A stretch of DNA of 64,000 nt from Holdemania massiliensis (GTDB lineage: Bacteria > Bacillota_I > Bacilli_A > Erysipelotrichales > Erysipelotrichaceae), in the NCBI RefSeq assembly GCF_022440805.1, contig NZ_JAKNTK010000001.1, positions 62,001 to 126,000 on the forward strand. Direction: 5' to 3'. Both the position numbers and the translations under genes were made by a program. The number at the start of each line of letters is the position of its first letter. Within the stretch, counting starts at the first letter, position 1. The notes beneath the pieces are model-generated. The model had not been told where the DNA came from and did no database searches. It saw only the letters and a list, made by a program, of their open reading frames with translations. Positions 57,184-64,000 of the stretch are shown here, piece after piece.

Positions 57184-58407
57184 ATGGATAAGGATTATTC
57201 AACAAAAGAGATAAGTTTAGCATTAAAAACTTTGCAATTGTACTTTGAAAGCTCTAATCATCAAATCTGTGAAAATTCCAATATATCAATGGACAAATAT
57301 TATCGTTTAATCAATGGTTATGATAAATTGGGAAAACAAAGCTTGAAGAAAATTTTAGCCTGTTATTTAGTTGGGGAAAAGGAATTTTTCTCTAATTCTA
57401 ATGAAATACACATACTTTATAATAAGTTTGTCGATAGCTATATCTTTGCGGATAATGATGAAATGAAACAGGTTGTGCAAAAACTCATTGAGAATGAGGA
57501 AGTTTTTGAAAGCTCAATCACGTTTTATATTGTTATATTGCTTAATTATGCACAAAAAGTTAGAAAATACGAAGACACAGCAAGAGAAAGAAAGATTATA
57601 TTAAAAATTTATTCACTATTGAATGACAATGATAAAGCATTCTTTAATTTGTTTTATTCTTTAGAGCTAAGAAGAATACATAAACTGGATGAAGCGGGTT
57701 TTCGTATAGAAGAATCTTTGGGAAATTGCACTAATAAACTTCGAAGTATGCTTGTCTATCATAAAATTATCATTAAATTAAAACAAAACAGCCTAGCTCA
57801 TATTCAAAACGACTTCGATATCTGCAAGAAGCAATTTCTTTATGACCAAAATTTTAATCGCTATTTAGAAATTATATGCCATGAAGCAATTTATTATGTG
57901 AAGATATTTCAATATGATATGGCCATTGAAATTTTTAAAACAGCGCGGAATACGGCTGAAAGAGAAGAAAATAGCAGACTGAAAAATCTCATCAATGACA
58001 ATCTTGTCTGGGTTTATATTTTGAAAAAGGATTATCAGCAAGCTTTGAATTATGTTGATGAGTCTTTTACTAATGATATAGCTTGTTTTCACAAAGGTTA
58101 TCTATATCACAAGTTAGGAAATATTCAAAAGTCAGATAGATATATTCAAATGGCACTTTCTCGCAACCTAAATAATCGCACAGTTCTTATAAAACTGATT
58201 CGTTATGTTTCGATTTTAAATGCTGGAAATGAACGAAAGATTTTAAATTATTTAGAATCACTGGAGAAACTTCTACTGAATGGGAAAAAATATGATGTTG
58301 AAGATTTAATCTTTGTATACAATGAAGTGATTGATTTCTACGAAACGAAAGAAAAATATAAAGAGGCAACGGAATATTATCATAAGCTAATAAAAATTAT
58401 ATGTTAA
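57184..58407 (+). CDS. TPR-repeat regulator resembling the RNPP/Rgg family
   Basis: 407 residues, nearly all helical, AT-rich codons. The first ~65 residues fit a degenerate Xre/HTH_3 domain: ISMDKYYRLINGYDKLGKQS followed by LKKIL, in the place of the usual recognition helix and PSLETLLKI turn. From about 90 on come repeated helix pairs of TPR type (AIEIFKTARNTAEREENSR, NLVWVYILKKDYQQALNYVDE, HKGYLYHKLGNIQKSDRYIQMAL, EKYKEATEYYHKLIK). This layout is that of RNPP regulators (PlcR, Rgg, PrgX, ComR), which bind short exported peptides in the TPR groove. GGAAAGG precedes the ATG. The likely partner is the 57-residue peptide encoded just upstream. Confidence 0.7.
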   Translation: MDKDYSTKEISLALKTLQLYFESSNHQICENSNISMDKYYRLINGYDKLGKQSLKKILACYLVGEKEFFSNSNEIHILYNKFVDSYIFADNDEMKQVVQKLIENEEVFESSITFYIVILLNYAQKVRKYEDTARERKIILKIYSLLNDNDKAFFNLFYSLELRRIHKLDEAGFRIEESLGNCTNKLRSMLVYHKIIIKLKQNSLAHIQNDFDICKKQFLYDQNFNRYLEIICHEAIYYVKIFQYDMAIEIFKTARNTAEREENSRLKNLINDNLVWVYILKKDYQQALNYVDESFTNDIACFHKGYLYHKLGNIQKSDRYIQMALSRNLNNRTVLIKLIRYVSILNAGNERKILNYLESLEKLLLNGKKYDVEDLIFVYNEVIDFYETKEKYKEATEYYHKLIKIIC

Positions 58408-58503
58408 GCAATGAACTATCTGCATAGGTAGTAAGCAATTAATTATAGAAATGATTAAGACGGGTGAGAAAAAGCCGCTGATCTAAAACGGAAGTTAGTA
58501 AAT

Positions 58504-58549
58504 CTAAAAGAAGCTTATTCTTCAGATTCTCCAGGTGAATGAGCTTTTT
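58504..58549 (+). repeat. Right copy of the sulfatase-type terminator hairpin
   Basis: CTAAAAGAAGCTTATTC ... GGTGAATGAGCTTTTT matches the hairpin at 55652-55696 over about 45 bases with only a few differences, loop included. Together they bracket the AT-rich island. Confidence 0.8.
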
Positions 58550-58884
58550 CAGCGAGATTCATGAAATCAATCTCACAAGAAAAGTCAGTGTTCAGAGAAT
58601 GAAAAGCAGGTGGATCCGGAATCAAGAAAGAAGGATTCTGTGATCTACATGAAGAAACATCATGGTTTCAACGACTGGATGATCGGATTTCTGTAACGTC
58701 AAACAAAAAGGAAGAGGATGATGGAAATTCGATGTAAGCCCCTTCATTGAAGCGCTGGAGTCAGGGAATCTCCTGACTTTTCAAAAAAGGATGTAAAAAA
58801 CAGGAAAACACGGGAAAAAAGATCACTTTAGGCTTTTTTTAAAGGTCGAGTTTGGGTAAAATAGACTATGGAGGACGATGGAGA
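58550..58884 (+). other. Intergenic region before glmU
   Basis: No gene seen. A short hairpin GTCAGG-GAATCT-CCTGAC with TTTTC (58760-58781) could be another weak terminator. A TAAAAT box (58857-58862) probably starts glmU transcription; no good -35 accompanies it. Confidence 0.4.
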
Positions 58885-60252
58885 ATGAAATCTGCGATTA
58901 TTATGGCGGCAGGTAAAGGGACGCGTATGCATTCCGAACTGCCGAAGGTTATGCATCCGGTCTGCCAGAAGCCGATGTTGGGACATATTCTTGACAATCT
59001 GAAAAAGATTCAGGTAGACAAGATTGTGACGGTAGTCGGTTTTGGCCACGAACAAGTGGAAGCGGCAATGAGCGGACAGACGGAGTTTGTGCTTCAATCC
59101 CCACAGTTGGGAACGGGTCATGCCGTGATGCAGGCGGCGCCGATTCTAAGCCAGGCAGAAGGAAAAACCCTAGTCGTCAATGGGGATTGTCCCTGCATTC
59201 AAAGTTCAACTTATCAGGGAATGCTGGACGCCCTGGATCAGTGCGGCATGGTCGTTTTGACCGCAGTGCTGGACGATCCGAAACAGTACGGCCGAATTGT
59301 CCGTAATTCCGAAGGGTTAATTGAAAAGATCGTCGAATTCAAAGACTGTACGGAAGAACAGCGGAAAATCTCGGAAATCAATACCGGCATCTATTGTTTT
59401 GACAATCAGGCTCTGTTTGAGCATCTCAAGGAAATCCGCAACGACAATGCCCAGCAGGAGTATTATATTACGGATTTAGTTGAAATCTTGAACCGGCACG
59501 GACTCGGTGTCAAAGCCAAGATTGTGGAAGACAGCTTTGAAGCCAGCGGCGTCAACGACAAGAAGGAACTGGCGCAGGCAACCCGCTGGATGCAGAAGCG
59601 GATCAATGAACATTGGATGGAGGAAGGGGTCACGCTGATCAATCCAGACAGCACGTATATTGGACCGGATGTCATTCTGGGCAAAGACGTCACTTTGTAT
59701 CCGAACGTCTATCTGGAAGGCAATACCGTGATTCATGACGGGACGACAATCCTTCCGCAGTCGTTTCTGGTTAACGCCGTGATCGGAAAGAACTGCACGG
59801 TTGACAGCTCGCGCATTACCGACAGTATTATCCATGACGAAGTGAAGATCGGACCTTACGCTCATCTGCGCATGAACTGCGAAGTAGACAGTAAGAATCG
59901 AATCGGAAATTTTGTCGAGTTTAAAAACACCAAGTTTGGCTTTGACAGCCGCTGTGCTCATCTGACCTATCTGGGTGACAGCGAAGTGGGCTCCAAGGTG
60001 AACATTGGCTGCGGCGTCATCACCGTCAATTATGACGGAAAAAACAAGTTCCATACTGTGATCAAAGACGGAGCCTTTATTGGCAGCAACGTCAATTTAA
60101 TTGCACCGGTGACGGTCGGAGAAAATGCCGTCGTTGCCGCAGGATCAACTGCGACCAAGGATGTGCCGGACGGGGATATGGCAATTGGCCGCGTACGCCA
60201 GAAAAACAAGCCGGGTTATGGTCTTATCTACAAAAATAAAGAGAAAAAATAA
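58885..60252 (+). CDS. glmU: Bifunctional UDP-GlcNAc synthesis protein GlmU
   Basis: 455 residues, family length. N-terminal uridyltransferase: MAAGKGTRMHSELPKV (the G-x-G-T-R loop and Lys that bind UTP), VNGDCP, and NTGIY. C-terminal left-handed beta-helix acetyltransferase with hexapeptide repeats (VILGKDVTLYPNVYLEGNTVI, IGPYAHLR, IGNFVEFKNTKFG, NIGCGVITVNYDG). It makes UDP-N-acetylglucosamine for the cell wall. Start ATG 58885, with GGAGGA at 9 bases. prs starts 11 bases after its stop. Confidence 0.97.
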   Translation: MKSAIIMAAGKGTRMHSELPKVMHPVCQKPMLGHILDNLKKIQVDKIVTVVGFGHEQVEAAMSGQTEFVLQSPQLGTGHAVMQAAPILSQAEGKTLVVNGDCPCIQSSTYQGMLDALDQCGMVVLTAVLDDPKQYGRIVRNSEGLIEKIVEFKDCTEEQRKISEINTGIYCFDNQALFEHLKEIRNDNAQQEYYITDLVEILNRHGLGVKAKIVEDSFEASGVNDKKELAQATRWMQKRINEHWMEEGVTLINPDSTYIGPDVILGKDVTLYPNVYLEGNTVIHDGTTILPQSFLVNAVIGKNCTVDSSRITDSIIHDEVKIGPYAHLRMNCEVDSKNRIGNFVEFKNTKFGFDSRCAHLTYLGDSEVGSKVNIGCGVITVNYDGKNKFHTVIKDGAFIGSNVNLIAPVTVGENAVVAAGSTATKDVPDGDMAIGRVRQKNKPGYGLIYKNKEKK

Positions 60253-60263
60253 AAGGAGAAAAC

Positions 60264-61220
60264 ATGATCGAGAATGCAATTGTCTTCGCACTGTCCAGCA
60301 GTGTTGAACTGGCTCAGGAAATCGTTGAATACCTGGGCTTACCGATGGGAAAGATTTCTGTTAAGCATTTTGCGGATGGGGAAATTATGGTTGAACCGGA
60401 AGAAACCGTTCGCGGCCGTTCCGTATATATCGTTCAGTCGACTTGTTCGCCGGTCTCGGATCGCTTGATGGAAGTGCTGATTGCGATTGATGCCTGCAAG
60501 CGTGCCAGCGCAGGTGAAATCACAGTCATTATGCCGTACTACGGATATGCGCGTCAGGACCGCAAGGCCCGCGCACGTCAGCCGATCACGGCAAAATTGG
60601 TTGCGGATCTGCTTCAGACAGCCGGTGCTGACCGTGTTGTTACGATTGATCTGCATGCTACGCAGATTCAGGGTTTCTTCAATATTCCAATTGATGATTT
60701 AAGTGCTGTGGCGATGATCGGCCAGTATTTCCGTTCCAAGAGTCTGGATAATGTTGTGGTTGTTTCTCCGGATCATGGCGGAACAACGCGTGCCCGCCGT
60801 TTGGCTGACTGCCTGAACGCACCGATGGCCATTATTGACAAACGCCGTCCGAAACCGAATGTCGCTGAAGCGATGAATGTCATTGGTGAGGTTGAAGGCA
60901 AGACTGCGATCATCGTTGATGATATGGCAGATACATGCGGTACGTTAATTGCCGGCGTTAATATTCTGAAAGAAAAGGGCGCAAAAGAAATTTATTTCGC
61001 CTGCACTCATGGCCTGTTAAGCGGCCCTGCGATTGAACGGATTGAGAATTCCTATATTAAGGAAATGGTCATTACCAATACGATTCCGTTAAGTGAAGAA
61101 AAGAAACAAGGCACGGATAAGATCACATTATTATCTGTCGGCTACATGCTGGCGAAGACGATTGAAGCGATTCAACTGAAAAATCCAGTCAGCGCTGTTT
61201 ACGATCTGTTTAACGACTAA
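60264..61220 (+). CDS. prs: Ribose-phosphate pyrophosphokinase
   Basis: 318-residue PRPP synthase (class I): ATP and ribose 5-phosphate to PRPP for nucleotides, His and Trp. Motifs: HFADGE, YYGYARQDRKAR (the flexible catalytic loop), TIDLHATQIQGFF, VVSPDHGG and the PRPP-binding IIVDDMADTCGT. AAAGGAG upstream. Co-transcribed with glmU, the usual Bacillota pairing. Confidence 0.97.
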   Translation: MIENAIVFALSSSVELAQEIVEYLGLPMGKISVKHFADGEIMVEPEETVRGRSVYIVQSTCSPVSDRLMEVLIAIDACKRASAGEITVIMPYYGYARQDRKARARQPITAKLVADLLQTAGADRVVTIDLHATQIQGFFNIPIDDLSAVAMIGQYFRSKSLDNVVVVSPDHGGTTRARRLADCLNAPMAIIDKRRPKPNVAEAMNVIGEVEGKTAIIVDDMADTCGTLIAGVNILKEKGAKEIYFACTHGLLSGPAIERIENSYIKEMVITNTIPLSEEKKQGTDKITLLSVGYMLAKTIEAIQLKNPVSAVYDLFND

Positions 61221-61240
61221 TTTACACTCCACTCTTTAAC

Positions 61241-61274
61241 AAAAGGAACGCTCATTGCCGGGTGTTCCTTTTTA
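61241..61274 (+). terminator. Terminator of glmU-prs, left copy of a repeated hairpin
   Basis: 9-bp stem AAAAGGAAC / GTTCCTTTT (61241-61249, 61264-61272) with loop GCTCATTGCCGGGT. The hairpin, loop included, is repeated at 62007-62035 with three loop changes. Confidence 0.88.
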
Positions 61275-61390
61275 TTAAATGAGAGAATAAAGGCATTATT
61301 ATTCACAAATTGGGAAAACGCAATATCTTGTTGAAAGTTATTGCAGAGATAAAATTTCCATAGAGGAATGAAACACTGTAATAAAATTTA

Positions 61391-61399
61391 TGCTATACT
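61391..61399 (+). promoter_or_regulatory. Extended -10 promoter of the small-lipoprotein gene
   Basis: TG-C-TATACT (61391-61399) without a clear -35, 58 bases before the start codon. Confidence 0.5.
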
Positions 61400-61456
61400 A
61401 AAAATAGATTAAATGCTTTTTATTGAAGTAGAGTACTTTAAAAGGGTGGATAATAC

Positions 61457-61996
61457 ATGAATTCTGTCATAAAAAACTGTAGTAAAGCTATGAAAGAATT
61501 TGTAATTCTAATTTTAAGTTTCCTTGTTTTATATGGATGTTCATCTGCTAATCCGGAAAAATATGAAACCGTGCAAAATGAGGAAATACCGTTGACCATT
61601 CATGATACGATACTCTATGAGGAAACGAGTGAAAAGATTTTTACAATTACGAAACTCAAGGATAAAAGAAAAATTATTGATGAGATGGTATTGCATCAAA
61701 ATGGTACTGAGATTCAACCGGAAGATCTCTTCCTTTTGTCCATGGGGCGTATTCTTCGCTTTGTTTCACAGGAAAGAGATCTTGTAATGATATATTACGA
61801 TCAAGGCACATACGACTATATAATCTATTTCTACGGGCAAAGTGATCCGGATAAAATAACAGCGCAGTATGATTTCAATATAGCTGATAAAATTTTAAGA
61901 TTTGATGACCCGCATGGAAAAGATTCTAGCTTGGAAATCATAAATTATCTGCGCAAGGTATATTCCAAAGAAATTGTTATATCAGGACTGGAATGA
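61457..61996 (+). CDS. AT-rich lipoprotein of unknown function
   Basis: 179 residues. Signal peptide with lipobox LYGC (Cys at about 28); the basic N-region is long (NSVIKNCSKAMKEF), so an internal ATG at codon 11 is also possible. The remainder is soluble, with a repeated-looking pattern of polar strands (TITKLKDKRKIIDEMVLH); no family recognised. GGGTGG lies before the ATG. AT-rich codons and the flanking repeated hairpins point to acquisition. Confidence 0.65.
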   Translation: MNSVIKNCSKAMKEFVILILSFLVLYGCSSANPEKYETVQNEEIPLTIHDTILYEETSEKIFTITKLKDKRKIIDEMVLHQNGTEIQPEDLFLLSMGRILRFVSQERDLVMIYYDQGTYDYIIYFYGQSDPDKITAQYDFNIADKILRFDDPHGKDSSLEIINYLRKVYSKEIVISGLE

Positions 61997-62006
61997 AGTT
62001 TAATTC

Positions 62007-62035
62007 AGGAACGCTCTCAGCCGGGTGTTCCTTTT
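62007..62035 (+). terminator. Right copy of the prs-type terminator hairpin
   Basis: AGGAAC ... GTTCCTTTT with loop GCTCTCAGCCGGGT. The copies at 61244-61272 and 62007-62035 agree at 26 of 29 positions. Confidence 0.85.
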
Positions 62036-62083
62036 CCTATGGCTTTATTGACATTCTAACAATTTCATTACCTTTCTGCTTGA

Positions 62084-62115
62084 TTGACGACGGTTCCGGA
62101 CAAACATGGTATAAT
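62084..62115 (+). promoter_or_regulatory. Promoter of the DUF4230 gene
   Basis: TTGACG (62084-62089) and TG-G-TATAAT, with TATAAT at 62110-62115. The 20-bp spacer is long, but the extended -10 compensates. Confidence 0.6.
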
Positions 62116-62156
62116 GAAAACGACAAAATTCGACACCGTGGAGCGGGAGGAAAATC

Positions 62157-62780
62157 ATGAGTAAAAAACAGAATCAGTCAATCATTCGGAAGATGATCAG
62201 CATTACAATCATTGCATTAATATTAGGCGCAGTTTGCTTTTTAGGCGGTGTCCTGTTAGCCCAGCGCACCCATTCTGGGAAAACTGTGATTACCAGCGAT
62301 ACGCTGTTCCAGCAGCTGCGGTCTGTCAGTCAGCTGACAACGGTAGAATATCATTATACCAATATGGGGAAGTTTGAGAAAAACGCGGATCTTAATGGCT
62401 GGACGATCCCGCTGACCAAGGCCAGCTTCATCCTAGCTTATGATGGTAAAATCACAGCTGGAGTTCGTCTGGATGACGTCAAGATTGATGTCGCTCAGAC
62501 GACGATTACGATCACACTGCCCGCCGCGGAGATATTAAGTCATGAAGTGGATGAATCCAGTATTGAAGTGTATGATGAGTCCAATAACATCTTTAATCCG
62601 ATCAGTATTTCTGATTATGCCGCTTTTTCCAAACAACAAAAAGAAGTGATGGAAAATAAAGTGATTGAAGGCGGATTGCTTCTGCAGGCGCGGCAGAAAG
62701 CAGGCGAGGTGATCAGTCAGTTATTGACGACGGCCAATCCGGAATATACAATTGTCGTGCAAGAAGCAAAATCGGAATAG
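62157..62780 (+). CDS. DUF4230-family membrane-anchored protein
   Basis: 207 residues: one N-terminal membrane helix (about 14-36), then an extracellular domain of the DUF4230 kind with TTVEYHYTNMGKFEKN, the strand-rich ILAYDGKITAGVRLDDVKI, and a C-terminal helix (LLQARQKAGEVISQLLTT). The function is unknown; it is common in Firmicutes. GGGAGGAAAA precedes the ATG. A strong terminator follows. Confidence 0.85.
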   Translation: MSKKQNQSIIRKMISITIIALILGAVCFLGGVLLAQRTHSGKTVITSDTLFQQLRSVSQLTTVEYHYTNMGKFEKNADLNGWTIPLTKASFILAYDGKITAGVRLDDVKIDVAQTTITITLPAAEILSHEVDESSIEVYDESNNIFNPISISDYAAFSKQQKEVMENKVIEGGLLLQARQKAGEVISQLLTTANPEYTIVVQEAKSE

Positions 62781-62837
62781 CTCATTTGAAAAAGAATTGC
62801 TTTTCGTCCAAGCAGAACAAAAATGTTATGCTGCAAT

Positions 62838-62886
62838 AAAAAATCTCTGATCTTCTCCATACAGGAGAACAAGCAGAGATTTTTTG
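62838..62886 (+). terminator. Terminator of the DUF4230 gene
   Basis: 12-bp stem AAAAAATCTCTG / CAGAGATTTTTT with a nested TTCTCC/GGAGAA hairpin and T-run. Confidence 0.9.
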
Positions 62887-63005
62887 TTTTGTTCCAATTT
62901 GTCAGAAAGTGCGTTAATCTGTTCTGCTAGATTCATTCATAACGATTAGAATGAAATGTGAAAACAGGTGGTGCTAAGTCGTTTTTTAGAACTAACAAAG
63001 TAAAA

Positions 63006-64000
63006 CTAAGCAGCCGCTAGTTCTGTTTCCGGCGTCATTTCAATAAATTGATCAAGATCGAAAGAATACAGATAGGTCTGGATCTGCTTTTCTGGGTACA
63101 TTTGATGTAAACAGCGCTGATAAATAGAAATCTGCCGGGCATACAGTGTCTTTAGCTGATCGACCTGAGCATGACGATCACTCTTGAAATCAATGAGAAT
63201 TACACGGGATTCGTCCTGGGCAACATAGTCCATCTGGCCATGAATCAATTCATTGCCGGAAAGTACCGCGAAGGAGAGTTCTTTCTCTACGTTCATTCTC
63301 TGACATTGTTGAAATAAGGACTGTCGGCTCAGTTGAAGCAGAAGCCGAATGTCGGATAATCTGATTTCAGGAAGAAGTCGGCGGATCAGATCTTCCGTCC
63401 ACTCCTCAGTGGGCAATAATTCTACGGCTTCATGCAGCTGAATGCCGCGCTGAGCTGGCCGGATTGCCGTTCGATTTGGAAACAGCGCGGGAATATAGGC
63501 TGTTTGTTCGGTTTCCGAGGGTGTCAGTGTGATGGGCAGCGGTTTTTCTTCCGTGTAGCGCGGCATTGCCACAATGGATGGGCGGCGGCGCTGCAGCTGC
63601 TGGACTTCCCAGCGGTCTTCGATCATGCGAACTTTCCAGAAAGCAGCCTGGCTTTGACACATCGCGGATAGAATTAAATCGGTGGTGCCTTTCCGCTCCA
63701 GCAGGGTGTTCATCGTAATCGGTTTTTGCGGCAGATCCCCTTTGACCGTATCGACAAGAATCATTTGATTCTGGGCCCGCGTTAATGCGACATAAAGAAT
63801 CCGGATGTTTTCTTCCAATTCTTCCAAAGTGATTTTGTATTCAATGGCTTGTCGAATGGCGGTAGGACGCTTAAAACGCCACGGCAGTTCCAAAGCCGGA
63901 AGTCCAATACCCAGATCGGCGTCGGCGATGCAGGTTTCCTTTTTATCCATGATGTCGATGCGGCTGCTTGCCCAGTAAAAGACAACCGGAAACTGCAGAC
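63006..64000 (-). CDS. addA: ATP-dependent helicase/nuclease subunit A, 5' part outside window
   Basis: C-terminal part of AddA, the RecBCD-like end-processing enzyme of Firmicutes. The frame is open to the window edge and reads LQFPVVFYWASS before MDKKE, the G-L-E-F-PVVF block of UvrD-type motif V, so the start is beyond 64000. Motif VI is RILYVALTRAQNQ. The C-terminal RecB-type nuclease domain has GIQLHEAVE, HGQMDYV and LIDFKSD, matching the H...D...DxK active site. It ends at 63006 and has no terminator seen. addB would be expected upstream, outside the window. Confidence 0.93.
   Translation of the reverse strand, partial: LQFPVVFYWASSRIDIMDKKETCIADADLGIGLPALELPWRFKRPTAIRQAIEYKITLEELEENIRILYVALTRAQNQMILVDTVKGDLPQKPITMNTLLERKGTTDLILSAMCQSQAAFWKVRMIEDRWEVQQLQRRRPSIVAMPRYTEEKPLPITLTPSETEQTAYIPALFPNRTAIRPAQRGIQLHEAVELLPTEEWTEDLIRRLLPEIRLSDIRLLLQLSRQSLFQQCQRMNVEKELSFAVLSGNELIHGQMDYVAQDESRVILIDFKSDRHAQVDQLKTLYARQISIYQRCLHQMYPEKQIQTYLYSFDLDQFIEMTPETELAAA

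Noticed and set aside
59476..60054. Open frame of 192 codons antisense to glmU
   Set aside because: Shadow of the hexapeptide repeats in glmU.
1..64000. tRNA, rRNA, CRISPR array, prophage or replication origin
   Set aside because: None was recognised in any intergenic region by eye; a covariance-model scan would be the decisive test.

Overview
The window looks like a chromosome segment of a low-to-mid-GC Firmicute. The order tatD, 3D-domain gene, rnmV, ksgA, ispE, glmU, prs is the classic origin-side housekeeping order of Bacillota. mnmE, the AddA-type nuclease, LytTR and YesN/YesM two-component systems, lipoprotein signals and strong AGGAGG ribosome sites agree. An Erysipelotrichia-type gut commensal (Holdemania-like) is my best guess from gene content; this is inference. 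No rRNA, tRNA or CRISPR array was seen.

Layout. 1-4.2 kb: threonine catabolism (tdh, cut by the window edge, then kbl) and a lipoprotein flavin reductase of the urocanate/fumarate reductase type. 4.2-12.2 kb: decayed ATPase fragment, GNAT acetyltransferase, AgrA/AgrC-like two-component system, a two-gene ABC exporter, a fucose-isomerase-like protein. 12.2-19.3 kb: lipoprotein, ferritin-VIT1 iron/manganese transporter, PHP phosphoesterase, NSS-family symporter and a two-component system transcribed leftwards. 19.5-28.9 kb: a compact same-strand cluster of three dynamin-like GTPases (one with a broken frame at an A7 run), an M48 metalloprotease and four zinc-ribbon proteins. 29-32.3 kb: an Rpn-family nuclease whose tail is tandemly triplicated, and a DbpA-like RNA helicase. 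32.5-35.8 kb: membrane protein, then a MerR regulator driving a Tat-exported flavoprotein reductase through a 19-bp-spacer promoter. 36-39.5 kb: mnmE, RDD protein, tatD, 3D-domain protein.

39.5-51.7 kb is accessory material between the 3D-domain gene and rnmV: a GntR/ABC operon, a group II intron sitting directly behind its terminator, an AraC regulator, and an AfuABC/FbpABC-like importer with its own YesM/YesN two-component system and a CcpA-type cre site. 52-62.8 kb returns to housekeeping genes (rnmV, ksgA, ispE, a sulfatase, glmU, prs, a DUF4230 protein), interrupted by two AT-rich cassettes. The larger (about 55.7-58.5 kb) carries a small membrane protein, a secreted beta-rich protein, a 57-residue peptide ending in CNFCED, and a TPR regulator resembling the RNPP quorum-sensing family. 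The smaller (about 61.3-62.0 kb) carries one lipoprotein. Each cassette is bracketed by near-identical copies of a terminator hairpin. The window ends inside addA on the minus strand.

The two most promising undescribed systems are the dynamin/M48/zinc-ribbon cluster, which looks like a membrane-remodelling or defence module, and the AT-rich peptide/TPR-regulator island, which looks like a cell-cell signalling or toxin module.
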